Assembly (NCBI RefSeq): GCF_963929015.1
Contig: NZ_CAWVHE010000001.1
Location: forward strand, 1 to 64,000
Source of the DNA: Merdimonas sp963929015
Lineage (GTDB): Bacteria; Bacillota; Clostridia; Lachnospirales; Lachnospiraceae
DNA length: 64,000 nt
Direction: 5' to 3'
Every line of letters starts with the position of its first letter. The first letter of the stretch is position 1. The position numbers were made by a program, and so were the translations under genes. The notes under the pieces were generated by a model. That model was not told the origin of the DNA. It saw only the letters and a program-made list of their open reading frames with translations, and did not search any database. Positions 35,307 through 44,223 of this stretch are shown in pieces.

Positions 35307-35344
35307 AAAAGAACGGCGCTGTTTTATTCACGCCGTCCTTTTCT
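35307..35344 (-). terminator. Probable terminator of nhaC
   Basis: AAAAGAACGGCG and CGCCGTCCTTTT pair with one mismatch around a ten-base loop, followed on the minus strand by a T-rich tract, 26 bases after the nhaC stop. Confidence 0.6.
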
Positions 35345-35369
35345 TTTATCTTAGATTTCTCACAGCTTT

Positions 35370-37004
35370 CTACCTCTTATTGTCTGCTATCTGCTCCGTC
35401 TTATGCACGGAAATTTTAATCACACAGAGGGTCCCGACCATCAATATCACTCCAACCGGCAGACAAATAAAGGGATTTCTTACGAATCCTGCAATGATAT
35501 ACGTCACAAAAGACACCGCCGCACAGGTTACCGCATAGGGCAGCTGTGTGGTGACATGATTCACATGGTTGCACTGTGCTCCTGCCGAAGACATAATGGT
35601 CGTATCCGAAATCGGGGAACAGTGATCACCGCAGACCGCCCCTGCCATGCAGGCAGAAATGGAAATGATCATCATGGTCTCGTTGGTTCCCTGGAACACT
35701 GCCACCACAATAGGGATCAGGATGCCAAAGGTTCCCCAGGAGGTTCCGGTTGCAAAAGCCAACAGACACCCCACCAGAAAGATAATGGCCGGAAGAAGGT
35801 GAAGAAATCCTCCTGCCGCAGACTCTACAATTCCAGCCACATAATCTGCCGCACCCAGACTGTCTGTCATGGCTTTCAGCGTCCATGCAAAAGTCAGGAT
35901 CAGGATCGCCGGCACCATAGCCTTGAAACCTTCCGGTACGCAAACCATTGTCTCACTAAAGCTTAACACCTTTCGCAGCGCATAAAATACGGTCACGATC
36001 ACAAATGCAAAAAAGCTTCCAAACATCAGTCCTACCGAAGCGTCGCTTCCGGAAAATGCCTCTACAATGCCTGCGCCCGAGAAAAATCCGCCGGTATAGA
36101 TCATGCCAGTCACACAGCAGACAATCAGTACCAGAACCGGGAATACCAGGTCAATGACCTTTCCTTTTATCTCGCCTGTCTCTTCCTCCATGCCTGCATA
36201 GGGCCTGTCAGGCGTAGTATAGAGATCTCCTTTTTTCGCATTATCCTCATGAAGCTTCATCGGGCCGTAATCCACCTTCAGAAGCACCAGCGCCAGCATC
36301 ATGGTGATCGTCAGAAGTGCATAATAGTTGTAAGGGATGGCCCGGATAAAGATGGAAAATCCGTCCTCCCCCTCTACAAATCCGGTAACCGCAGCTGCCC
36401 AGGAAGAAATCGGCGCAATGATGCAGACCGGAGCAGCTGTGGCGTCGATCAGATACGCAAGCTTCGCTCTGGATACGTTGTGTTTGTCTGTCACAGGCCG
36501 CATCACGCTTCCCACAGTCAGACAGTTGAAATAATCGTCAATAAAGATCAGCACCCCCAGCAGGATGGTGGCAAGCTGCGCGCCTGCCCGGCTCTTGATA
36601 TGCTCGCTGGCCCAGCGTCCGAAGGCGGCCGATCCTCCGGCCTTATTCATCATGCAGACCATAATTCCAAGGATGACCAGGAACACCAGGATCCCCACAT
36701 TATAGCTGTCGGAAAGTACTCCTACAATTCCGTCCTGGAATACATGTGTCACCGTCCGTTCAAAAGTAAATCCCGAATAAAACACACCGCCGATTAATAT
36801 TCCGATAAACAGAGAACTGTATACCTCTTTTGTGATCAGCGCCAGTACGATCGCCACCACCGGCGGGATCAGGGACCAGAATGTGGCATACAGATCCGGC
36901 ACATACTCCTTCGTCCCGTCCGCTGCAAACACAGTTCCTGCACTGCAGACCAGAATAAGCAGAACCACGGTCGCCCCCCAGACTATTTTTTTCTTCTTTC
37001 TCAT
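35370..37004 (-). CDS. nhaC: Na+/H+ antiporter NhaC family, full-length
   Basis: 544 residues. A cleavable-like hydrophobic N-terminus (IVWGATVVLLILVCSAGTVFA) precedes eleven or so membrane helices. It shows the NhaC hallmarks: LIFIDDYFNCLTVGSVMRPVTD, IDATAAPVCIIAPISSWAA, FATGTSWGTFGILIPI and CGDHCSPISDTTIMSSAG. It exchanges Na+ for H+, or possibly amine or organic-acid substrates as some NhaC-like proteins do. It lies downstream of glsA on the same strand, with a 508-bp leader between them that holds repeated motifs. A second, broken family member is at 1-1098. Confidence 0.9.
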   Translation of the reverse strand: MRKKKKIVWGATVVLLILVCSAGTVFAADGTKEYVPDLYATFWSLIPPVVAIVLALITKEVYSSLFIGILIGGVFYSGFTFERTVTHVFQDGIVGVLSDSYNVGILVFLVILGIMVCMMNKAGGSAAFGRWASEHIKSRAGAQLATILLGVLIFIDDYFNCLTVGSVMRPVTDKHNVSRAKLAYLIDATAAPVCIIAPISSWAAAVTGFVEGEDGFSIFIRAIPYNYYALLTITMMLALVLLKVDYGPMKLHEDNAKKGDLYTTPDRPYAGMEEETGEIKGKVIDLVFPVLVLIVCCVTGMIYTGGFFSGAGIVEAFSGSDASVGLMFGSFFAFVIVTVFYALRKVLSFSETMVCVPEGFKAMVPAILILTFAWTLKAMTDSLGAADYVAGIVESAAGGFLHLLPAIIFLVGCLLAFATGTSWGTFGILIPIVVAVFQGTNETMMIISISACMAGAVCGDHCSPISDTTIMSSAGAQCNHVNHVTTQLPYAVTCAAVSFVTYIIAGFVRNPFICLPVGVILMVGTLCVIKISVHKTEQIADNKR

Positions 37005-37512
37005 CCTTCTTTTCCTCTTTTCTCTTTTATTTTTCCTTTTTTCTTTTTCCTTTCACGCCGCATATAGGCTGTGGCAACCTGCCGTCATCTCGCCCCGGGC
37101 CTGTAAAACTTACGTCCGGGCTCCGCCCAGGCGCCTTCATAAAAAAATGCCATGAACTTACGTCCCGCGGCGCACGTTCCTGGCATAATTATCATTTCTC
37201 CTGATCCTTATCCCTGATAGCGCTCCACAAAAAGTGACAGTCCGCAGCATCTTCTGCATACGTCCCAGAGAAAAGGGTCCGGAAACCCTCCCTTTCTCTT
37301 CGGCAGCCTCCCCTTTCTTCCTCAGACAGCCATTCCGGTGCTTATGTCTGAAAAATACTGATGAAGCCTGCGCCTCTATCCGGTTCATGATTCATTTCTT
37401 ATATTTTTGCATTAATCCCCTGAAATGTCAACCAGAAATACTCCGGTCCGGAGAAAGCCGGCAAAAGCCCGACAAAGTCCGGGAGCGTTCCAGGCAAAGT
37501 CCGGGAGCGTGC
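37005..37512 (-). other. 508-bp glsA-nhaC gap with repeated GGACGTAAGTT motifs and hairpins
   Basis: No gene is supported here. On the minus strand, the motif GGACGTAAGTT occurs at 37165-37155 and again at 37117-37107, 48 bases apart, and a related GGGACGTATGC at about 37266-37256. A stem AGAGAAAGGG/CCCTTTTCTCT (about 37303-37269) and a GC-rich GGGC-GGA-GCCC hairpin next to the last motif are visible. The block could be a structured nhaC leader or a decayed group of REP repeats, which share GGGACGTA. Confidence 0.4.
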
Positions 37513-38437
37513 CTAGAAGAGAGAAACACCCATCTTCTCGGAAAGATACTCCAGGATCTTGATCCCGCCGGCGCTGTTTCCTTTTTCATCCAGGGCAGGG
37601 CCAAAGACCCCGATGCCCATCCGGTCTACCAGAGACGCCGCAATCCCGCCGCCCACGCCGCTCTTTGCCGGAAATCCAACGGTCATGGCAAATTCACCGG
37701 AGCCGTCATACATCCCGCAGGTCAGCATCAGCGCCCGGATGGCCTTGGCGTTCTGGGGTTCGATCAATTCTTCCCCGTCCCTGGGATCGATCCCGTGATT
37801 CGCCAGCACCAGGCTCATGTAGGCGATATCGTGGGCTGTCACATTGACAGAACACATGCGGAAATAAAAGTCCAGGCACTCTTCCACGTCTCCCTCCAGG
37901 ATCCCGGACGCCTTCAGGTAATAGGCCAGCGCCCGGTTCCGGTCTCCGGTGTCCCGTTCCGACTCATATACCGCCTGATTTAACGCAATCTCATCGTTGT
38001 CGCAAAGTTTTCTGGTAAATGTCAGGAAGCGTTCAAACTTCTCGTCCGCATCCGCCCCCTTAATACAGCTGGCCACCGCGATCGCCCCCGCATTGATAAA
38101 GGGATTGAAGGGCCTTGTCTTCGTTTCCAGTTTGATAATGGAATTAAAGGGATCACCTGTCGGCTCCACCCCCACCTTTTCATGAAACAGATGGTCCGCC
38201 CCGCAGTCCCGGATTGCCAGGATCAGGGACGCCAGCTTCGAAATACTCTGTATCGTAAAGGGAATGCGGGTATCCCCCGCCTCCAGCACATTTCCCTCCA
38301 GATCGATGGTACACACGCCCAGATAATACTGGTTCACCGCCCGCAGCTCCGGAATATACTGCGCCGTTTTCCCCAAATTTTGTAAATGCCTTTCCATATC
38401 GCAACGCATCTTTTAATAAATCCTCTGTCACTTTCAT
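37513..38437 (-). CDS. glsA: Glutaminase A (one 1-nt insertion as read)
   Basis: Serine-dependent beta-lactamase-like glutaminase that hydrolyses glutamine to glutamate and ammonia. The true N-terminus (MKVTEDLLKDALRYGKAFT) begins at the ATG at 38437 after GAGGAG. An extra A in the run near 38372 moves the frame, after which NLGKTAQYIPELRAVNQYYLG continues to GVSLF at 37513. Catalytic motifs are intact: FTIQSISKLASL (Ser-x-x-Lys), NPFINAGAIAV, CGMYDGSGEFA and PAKSGVGGGI. Removing one base gives 307 residues, the family length. Paired with nhaC downstream, it may serve pH balance by releasing ammonia (inference). Confidence 0.9.
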
Positions 38438-38481
38438 ACCAAACTCCTCATTCTTTCTATCATATACGGACCCGCAGCTTC

Positions 38482-39357
38482 TCAATCCTCGTCCTCTCTT
38501 TTCTCCCTTTCATCATCCTCTCTTTCAGAGCCCTCTCTTTCAGAGTCCTCTCTCTCATAAAGGAAGCGGACATATTCATAGATCGATGCAAAGTCCACCC
38601 TGCACTCTCCGTCAAAAATCCCCACCGGTATCTGATCCGTAAATGTATACAGCGCCGGAAAATCCGTGTGCTCAAAATCATAAACCAGCACCCGTTTCTT
38701 CTTCGGATCAACGATCCAGTATTCCCGGACTCCGGCCGACTCATATTTACCAAGCTTCACGTACATATCCTTTTCCCATGTGGATGGGGAAAGGATCTCC
38801 ACCACAAAATCCGGCGCCCCGTAAACGCACCGCCGCACCACCTTACTGCGGTCGCATACCACCAGCACATCCGGCTGCACCATCGTCCGGTCATCCCTGT
38901 CAAGCTGCACATCCAGCGGAGCGGTCATGGGCAGACAGGCCCCTTTCTTCCGGTCAATATAGCTTCGCAGCTGACTCCAGATTTCTGTAATCAAGATCTG
39001 ATGGATGGACTCCGGCGATGACATATCATAGATCACACCGTCGATCAGCTCCACCCGCCTGTCATCCGGCAGAGCATAATAGTCTGCCAGCGTATATTCC
39101 CCCTGAACCTTCGGATCATTCGCCATATACGCCAGGCTTTCCGCCGTCCGGTCCGGTCGCGGACTTCTCTCCTCCCCTTCTCTTTCCACTGAACGGAACA
39201 CTGTCTCCAGCGCCTGCATCGTAGTATATCTGGGCGACTCCGTCACCCCCGCAAAGATCTTCTGCACCGTCGCAAGCGGAACTCCGGTATAAGTAGAAAT
39301 CTGCTCATTCGTAAGCCCATACTCCCTCTTCTTCTCCCGCATCTCCTCAAGCGTCAT
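38482..39357 (-). CDS. HTH-Uma2 fusion: DNA-binding domain plus Uma2/DUF820 endonuclease-like domain
   Basis: 291 residues. Residues 1-60 form an XRE-type helix-turn-helix (LTNEQISTYTGVPLATVQKIFAGVTESPRY). Residues 85-262 form the Uma2 (DUF820) PD-(D/E)XK-like domain with VELIDGVIYDMSSPE, VQPDVLVVCD, APDFVVEILSPSTWEKDMYVK and the K at YVKLGKYESAGVREYWIVDP. The C-terminus (266-291) is a charged low-complexity repeat of EREDSEREG type. Uma2 proteins are mostly single-domain and of unknown role. The HTH and the large dyad upstream (39405-39436) suggest a DNA-binding, self-controlled protein. The RBS is AAAGGAGG. Confidence 0.82.
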   Translation of the reverse strand: MTLEEMREKKREYGLTNEQISTYTGVPLATVQKIFAGVTESPRYTTMQALETVFRSVEREGEERSPRPDRTAESLAYMANDPKVQGEYTLADYYALPDDRRVELIDGVIYDMSSPESIHQILITEIWSQLRSYIDRKKGACLPMTAPLDVQLDRDDRTMVQPDVLVVCDRSKVVRRCVYGAPDFVVEILSPSTWEKDMYVKLGKYESAGVREYWIVDPKKKRVLVYDFEHTDFPALYTFTDQIPVGIFDGECRVDFASIYEYVRFLYEREDSEREGSEREDDEREKREDED

Positions 39358-39404
39358 AGCCGGCCTCCTTTCCGTTCATTACCATTTGTTCTGTATATAG
39401 CATA

Positions 39405-39436
39405 CCATATTTATGCCATATTTGGCAATAATATGG
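39405..39436 (-). promoter_or_regulatory. Nested dyad operator upstream of the HTH-Uma2 gene
   Basis: An outer repeat CCATATT...AATATGG (39405-39411 with 39430-39436) and an inner TGCCATATTTGGCA (39414-39427) share the same centre between 39420 and 39421. Thirteen of the sixteen possible base pairs match. It lies 48-79 bases before the start codon, where a repressor would act. Confidence 0.7.
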
Positions 39437-39442
39437 CAAGCA

Positions 39443-39493
39443 ATGGAAATCGAGACGTAGCCCTTTGCAAAAGGGCTACGTCTCGATTTCCAT
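39443..39493. repeat. REP palindrome copy 5 (CGAGACGTAGCCC variant)
   Basis: A 51-nt near-perfect inverted repeat with ATGGAAATCGAGACGTAG outer arms and CCCTTTGCAAAAGGG centre. Relative to other copies, the arm bases changed on both sides so that pairing is kept. Confidence 0.87.
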
Positions 39494-39522
39494 TAGCCGC
39501 CAGATCACTTCCCGCATTGCCG

Positions 39523-39579
39523 AAAATGGAAAAGGGGACGTAGACCTTTTGCAAAGGTCTACGTCCCCTTTTCCATTTT
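39523..39579. repeat. REP palindrome copy 6 (3' end of nifJ)
   Basis: A 57-nt inverted repeat, AAAATGGAAAAGGGGACG arms and ACCTTTTGCAAAGGT centre, only 29 bp from copy 5. It stands 7 bp after the nifJ stop and is followed by T-rich sequence on the minus strand, so it can act as the nifJ terminator. Confidence 0.87.
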
Positions 39580-39585
39580 TTCCGT

Positions 39586-42500
39586 TTATTCTTCTCCGTA
39601 CAGAGTTACCAGTTTCTTCAGATAGGAATATCTTTCCATTGCTTCCTGCTCGTTCTTTGCGAAGAGTTTTTCTGCTCTTTCCGGATTGGATCTCTTCAGA
39701 GCGTTGTAACGAACTTCGCCGTTCAGGAATTCCTGATATCCTTCTTCCTTCGGCTCTTTGCTGTCCAGCGTGAATTTCGCGCCTTCTGCTGCCGGGTTGA
39801 AGCGGAAGTTGTTCCAGTAACCGCATTCTACTGCAAGCTGCTCTTCGGTCTGAGCTTTGCTCATACCTTTCTTGATACCGTGGTTGATACACGGAGCGTA
39901 TGCGATGATCAGGGACGGTCCCGGATATGCCTCTGCCTCTGCGATGGCTTTTACGGTCTGGTTGAAGTCAGCGCCCATGGCGATCTGTGCTACATATACA
40001 TAGCCGTAGCTCATAGCAATGCCTGCCAGGTCTTTCTTCTTGGTCTCTTTACCGTTTGCAGCGAACTGTGCAGTTGCACCTGTCTTGGTAGCCTTGGAGG
40101 ACTGTCCGCCTGTGTTGGAGTAAACTTCGGTATCAAATACCATAATGTTGATATCCTCGCCGCTTGCGAGTACATGGTCAACGCCGCCGAATCCGATATC
40201 ATAAGCCCATCCGTCACCACCGAAGATCCACTGGGACTTCTTAGCCAGGAAGTCTTTGTTCTTTACAACATCCTTGCAAAGGTCGCAGTCGCATCCATCC
40301 AGAACGGATACCAGCTTGTCTGTTGCATCTCCGTTGCTTGCGCCGCAGTTGAAGGTATCCAGGTATGCCTGGCATGCTTCTTTTACTTCTGAGGAAGCCT
40401 TGTCAGATGCAGCGATCTCTTCTACTTCTGCTTTTAATCTCTTGCGGATTGCCTTCTGGGCAAGCAGCATACCGTAACCAAACTCTGCGTTGTCCTCAAA
40501 CAGAGAGTTGGACCATGCCGGACCCTGTCCCTTGGAGTTTACAGTGTAAGGTGTGGACGGTGAGGAGTTGCCCCAGATAGAGGAGCATCCTGTTGCATTT
40601 GCAATATACATTCTGTCGCCGAACAGCTGTGTTACCAGTTTTGCGTACGGTGTCTCGCCGCAGCCTGCACATGCGCCGGAGAACTCAAGGAGCGGCTGTT
40701 TGAACTGGCTGCCCTTTACAGTCTCAGGTTTGAACTTGGCAACAACTTCCGGTTTTACTTCGATCTCTCTTCCGAAATCAAATACTTCCTGAGAAGCTAC
40801 GTTTGCTTCCATGTTCTCCATAACGAGAGCCTTCTCGCCCTTCTTGCCCGGGCAGACATTTGCACAGGAACCGCATCCGGTACAATCGTAAGCGGATACT
40901 GTCATGGTGAACTTCATTCCCGGCATACCGATCATATCGATAGCCTGTGTTCCTTCCGGAGCTTTTGCAAGCTCTTCCTCTGTCAGAGCTACCGGACGGA
41001 TAACAGCGTGCGGACATACATATGCACAGCGGTTACACTGGATACAGTTCTCTGCCTTCCATACCGGGATATCTACTGCGATACCACGTTTCTCATATGC
41101 AGAAGATCCGGACGGTGTGGAGCCGTCTACATAATCATTAAATGCAGATACAGGCAGGCTGTTTCCTTCCTGGGAATTTACCTTGGTCTGGATGTTCTTT
41201 ACGAAGCTTACAACATCGTCTCTTCCGCCCTTTACTTCCGGTGCGAAGAGGCCTTCATCCGGACAGGACTTCCAGGACTCCGGAACTTCTACTTCGTGTA
41301 CCTGTTTTGCTCCTGCGTCGATGGCGTCATAGTTCATCTGAACGATCTTGTCGCCCTTTCTTCCGTAGGTGGCCTTTGCAGCCTTCTTCATCAGGTCGAT
41401 CGCTTCCTCTTCCGGAATGATAGCTGCCAGTTTGAAGAATGCAGACTGAAGAACGGTGTTGATACGTCCGCCAAGTCCGATCTCCTTACCGATCTTGATA
41501 CCGTCGATGGTGTAGAACTTGATGTTGTGGTCAGCGATGTAAGCTTTTACCTGTCCCGGCAGATGCTTCTCAAGGCCTTCCATATCCCACGGGCAGTTCA
41601 GAAGGAAGGTTCCTCCGTCTACCAGTTCCTGAACCATGTTGTATTTGTTCACATAGGACGGATTGTGGCAGGCAACAAAGTTTGCCTGGTGGATCAGGTA
41701 TGTGGACTTGATCGGTGACTTACCGAAACGCAGGTGAGACATGGTAACACCGCCGGACTTCTTGGAGTCATAATCAAAGTAAGCCTGTGCATACATGTCT
41801 GTGTTGTCGCCGATGATCTTAATGGAGTTCTTGTTTGCTCCGACAGTACCGTCAGCGCCAAGACCCCAGAATTTACAGTTGATGGTTCCTTCCGGTGTGG
41901 TAACCAGAGCCGGTCCTACTTCCAGAGACAGGTGGGTTACATCATCCTCGATACCGATGGTGTATCTTTCTTTCTCTGTGTTGTTAAATACTGCAACGAT
42001 CTGTGCAGGTGTGGTGTCCTTGGATCCCAGTCCGTAACGTCCGCTGAATACCGGAACGCTGTCAAATTTGGATCCTTTCAGTGCGGATACAACATCCAGG
42101 TACAGAGGCTCGCCCTGTGCTCCCGGCTCTTTGGTTCTGTCAAGAACATTGATGTATTTTACAGTATCCGGAATTGCGTCGATCAGAGCCTGCGCGCAGA
42201 ACGGACGATACAGACGTACTTTTACAACGCCCACCTTCTCGCCTGCTGCCAGCAGATAGTCGATAGTCTCCTCGATGGTATCACAGGCAGATCCCATTGC
42301 TACGATTACCTTCTCGGCATCCTCTGCTCCATAGTAGTTAAACAGCTTATAGTTGGTTCCGATCTTTGCATTTACCTTGTCCATGTATTCCTGAACAATT
42401 GCCGGCATAGCATCATAGTAAGGATTGCATGCCTCTCTTGCCTGGAAGAAGATATCCGGGTTCTGCGCGGATCCTCTCTGGCACGGATGATTCGGGTTCA

Positions 42501-43122
42501 GTGCATGATTTCTGAATGCATCGATAGCGTCCATGTCTACCAGATCTTTCAGATCTTCATAATCCCAGGTCTCAATCTTCTGGATCTCATGAGAAGTACG
42601 GAATCCGTCAAAGAAGTTGATGAACGGAAGCTTGCCTTTGAGCGCTGCACAGTGTGCAACCGGGCTTAAGTCCATAACTTCCTGAACGCTGGACTCACAG
42701 AGCATGGCAGCTCCGGTCTGGCGACAGGCATACACATCAGAGTGATCGCCAAAGATTGAAAGGGCATGGCTTGCCAGCGCACGGGCAGACACATGGAACA
42801 CTCCCGGAAGCTGCTCGCCTGCCACCTTATACAGATTCGGGATCATCAGGAGCAGACCCTGTGAAGCTGTAAATGTAGTGGTCAGGGCGCCTGCTGCCAG
42901 GGATCCGTGTACAGCGCCTGCCGCTCCGGCCTCTGACTGCATCTCAGTAACCTGGACCGTCTGTCCAAAGATATTCTTTCTTCCCTCAGTTGCCCACTCA
43001 TCTACATGTTCTGGCATAACAGATGATGGAGTAATCGGGTAAATAGTAGCAACTTCTGTGTAGGCATATGCTACATGAGCCGCAGCCTGATTACCATCCA
43101 TGGTCTTCATTTTTCTCGCCAT
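39586..43122 (-). CDS. nifJ: Pyruvate:ferredoxin (flavodoxin) oxidoreductase
   Basis: 1178 residues, the single-chain homodimeric type. The start is the ATG at 43122 after GAAGGAGG; the open frame to 43197 is not conserved. Domain order: N-terminal pyrimidine domain (GNQAAAHVAYAYTEVATIYPITPSS), gamma-type domain (VGANKNSIKIIG), two [4Fe-4S] clusters (CIQCNRCAYVCPHA and CTGCGSCANVCPGKKGE), then the TPP domain with CAGCGETPYAKLVTQLFG, GDGWAYDIGFGGVDHVLASG and EVYSNTGGQSSKAT. It oxidises pyruvate to acetyl-CoA and CO2 while reducing ferredoxin, the main fermentative step. Confidence 0.97.
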   Translation of the reverse strand: MARKMKTMDGNQAAAHVAYAYTEVATIYPITPSSVMPEHVDEWATEGRKNIFGQTVQVTEMQSEAGAAGAVHGSLAAGALTTTFTASQGLLLMIPNLYKVAGEQLPGVFHVSARALASHALSIFGDHSDVYACRQTGAAMLCESSVQEVMDLSPVAHCAALKGKLPFINFFDGFRTSHEIQKIETWDYEDLKDLVDMDAIDAFRNHALNPNHPCQRGSAQNPDIFFQAREACNPYYDAMPAIVQEYMDKVNAKIGTNYKLFNYYGAEDAEKVIVAMGSACDTIEETIDYLLAAGEKVGVVKVRLYRPFCAQALIDAIPDTVKYINVLDRTKEPGAQGEPLYLDVVSALKGSKFDSVPVFSGRYGLGSKDTTPAQIVAVFNNTEKERYTIGIEDDVTHLSLEVGPALVTTPEGTINCKFWGLGADGTVGANKNSIKIIGDNTDMYAQAYFDYDSKKSGGVTMSHLRFGKSPIKSTYLIHQANFVACHNPSYVNKYNMVQELVDGGTFLLNCPWDMEGLEKHLPGQVKAYIADHNIKFYTIDGIKIGKEIGLGGRINTVLQSAFFKLAAIIPEEEAIDLMKKAAKATYGRKGDKIVQMNYDAIDAGAKQVHEVEVPESWKSCPDEGLFAPEVKGGRDDVVSFVKNIQTKVNSQEGNSLPVSAFNDYVDGSTPSGSSAYEKRGIAVDIPVWKAENCIQCNRCAYVCPHAVIRPVALTEEELAKAPEGTQAIDMIGMPGMKFTMTVSAYDCTGCGSCANVCPGKKGEKALVMENMEANVASQEVFDFGREIEVKPEVVAKFKPETVKGSQFKQPLLEFSGACAGCGETPYAKLVTQLFGDRMYIANATGCSSIWGNSSPSTPYTVNSKGQGPAWSNSLFEDNAEFGYGMLLAQKAIRKRLKAEVEEIAASDKASSEVKEACQAYLDTFNCGASNGDATDKLVSVLDGCDCDLCKDVVKNKDFLAKKSQWIFGGDGWAYDIGFGGVDHVLASGEDINIMVFDTEVYSNTGGQSSKATKTGATAQFAANGKETKKKDLAGIAMSYGYVYVAQIAMGADFNQTVKAIAEAEAYPGPSLIIAYAPCINHGIKKGMSKAQTEEQLAVECGYWNNFRFNPAAEGAKFTLDSKEPKEEGYQEFLNGEVRYNALKRSNPERAEKLFAKNEQEAMERYSYLKKLVTLYGEE

Positions 43123-43180
43123 TTTCGTTGTTCCTCCTTCAAAAATTGTACAAATTAGAAATAATTTGGCATATATAATT

Positions 43181-43209
43181 ATTATAGCCCCAGGCAATTT
43201 AAAAGTCTA
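43181..43209 (-). promoter_or_regulatory. Promoter of nifJ
   Basis: On the minus strand TAGACT (43209-43204), 17-bp spacer, TATAAT (43186-43181), about 60 bases before the start. Confidence 0.6.
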
Positions 43210-43248
43210 GTGCATCTTGGCCTTATTTTGTTCCTTTTTCGGTACATT

Positions 43249-44190
43249 TTACCCCAGATATACCACGTCTTCCGCCGGCTTCCCGGCCTCACGCAGTTCC
43301 TTCAGGTACAGCACCGGCTGATCATTTCCAAATCCAACCGGTTCATACGCAAATCTGGCCCTGACCATATAATATTTTTTTCTGTCTCCTTCAATCTTTT
43401 CTGCAGATTTACAGGGATACCCGTAAAACCGCATGTCAGCCGCGCAGCAGGTCATGATCTTTCGGACCGGCACAAACATATGGTCCTCCATTCCCTTCGG
43501 TCGGAAGATCTGCGCTTTAAATAAAATTTCCTTATTCAGATAACGATCCGGATGGTCATAGGCATCCACATACCAGATCCCAAAGTCCTCATCCGCCACT
43601 TCAATAACGTCTTTTTCCACGTCATAAGGAAGATCCTCCTGCGATGGCTGTATGATCTTTCCTTCTGTATCCTCAAAGATCAGCTGCGCCATGGGATTTT
43701 GTACCTTTAGAGCCCGACGGAACCCTGAGCGGTCTACTCCCGGCGCGCACCGGTTGATCACGATCAACTCAGATTCTGTCAGCTGTTCCATCAGCATGTT
43801 ACGCATGTTTTTCAGGTACATATCCAGGGTCAGGCCGTTGACCGTAGAGTAAACGCCCTGCAGTTCCCAACTTCGCGGATACTGGATGCTTAAAAGATCT
43901 GAAAGCTTCCACATGCCGTTGTACTCGATCACCACCTGCACCGGACGGTATTTTTTCGTCAATTCCTTAAAATAAGCCGGCGTAAGAGTTTCCATTTCTG
44001 TCACCTGTTCCAGGACCATATCCTTTTCCTGTAAATATTCTTCAGTGTACGAAATTTCCCCTTCCTCGCAGCAGATCAGAAGCGTGCGTCCCGGCTCAAT
44101 CCACTCCTGCTCCATCAGCGTCTCCTGAACCAGCGTAGTCTTGCCGCTGTCCAGAAATCCGGTTACAACAAATACCGGTATGACTCTCAT
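43249..44190 (-). CDS. COG0523/CobW-type GTPase with a YcgQ (DUF1980)-like C-terminal domain
   Basis: 313 residues. The N-terminal G3E P-loop is VTGFLDSGKTT (residues 9-19) and the G4-like motif is VINRCAPG. The CxCC metal motif usual in this family is missing; only LICCEEGE appears in the region. The C-terminal 95 residues (LNKEILFKAQIFRPKGMEDHMFVPVRKIMTCCAADMRFYG and following) resemble the C-terminal domain of YcgQ/TIGR03943 proteins, including the MTCCAAD motif, instead of the normal CobW C-terminal domain. It follows the other GTPase by 33 bp. A role in metal or corrinoid handling is inferred. Confidence 0.75.
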   Translation of the reverse strand: MRVIPVFVVTGFLDSGKTTLVQETLMEQEWIEPGRTLLICCEEGEISYTEEYLQEKDMVLEQVTEMETLTPAYFKELTKKYRPVQVVIEYNGMWKLSDLLSIQYPRSWELQGVYSTVNGLTLDMYLKNMRNMLMEQLTESELIVINRCAPGVDRSGFRRALKVQNPMAQLIFEDTEGKIIQPSQEDLPYDVEKDVIEVADEDFGIWYVDAYDHPDRYLNKEILFKAQIFRPKGMEDHMFVPVRKIMTCCAADMRFYGYPCKSAEKIEGDRKKYYMVRARFAYEPVGFGNDQPVLYLKELREAGKPAEDVVYLG

Positions 44191-44223
44191 CGTTCATTCT
44201 CCTCCCGATTCCTTTTTGTCCGA

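Noticed and set aside
39443..39579. Two palindromic repeats with a spacer as a minimal CRISPR array
   Set aside because: The units differ in arm sequence, belong to the REP family dispersed through the window, and no cas gene is present.
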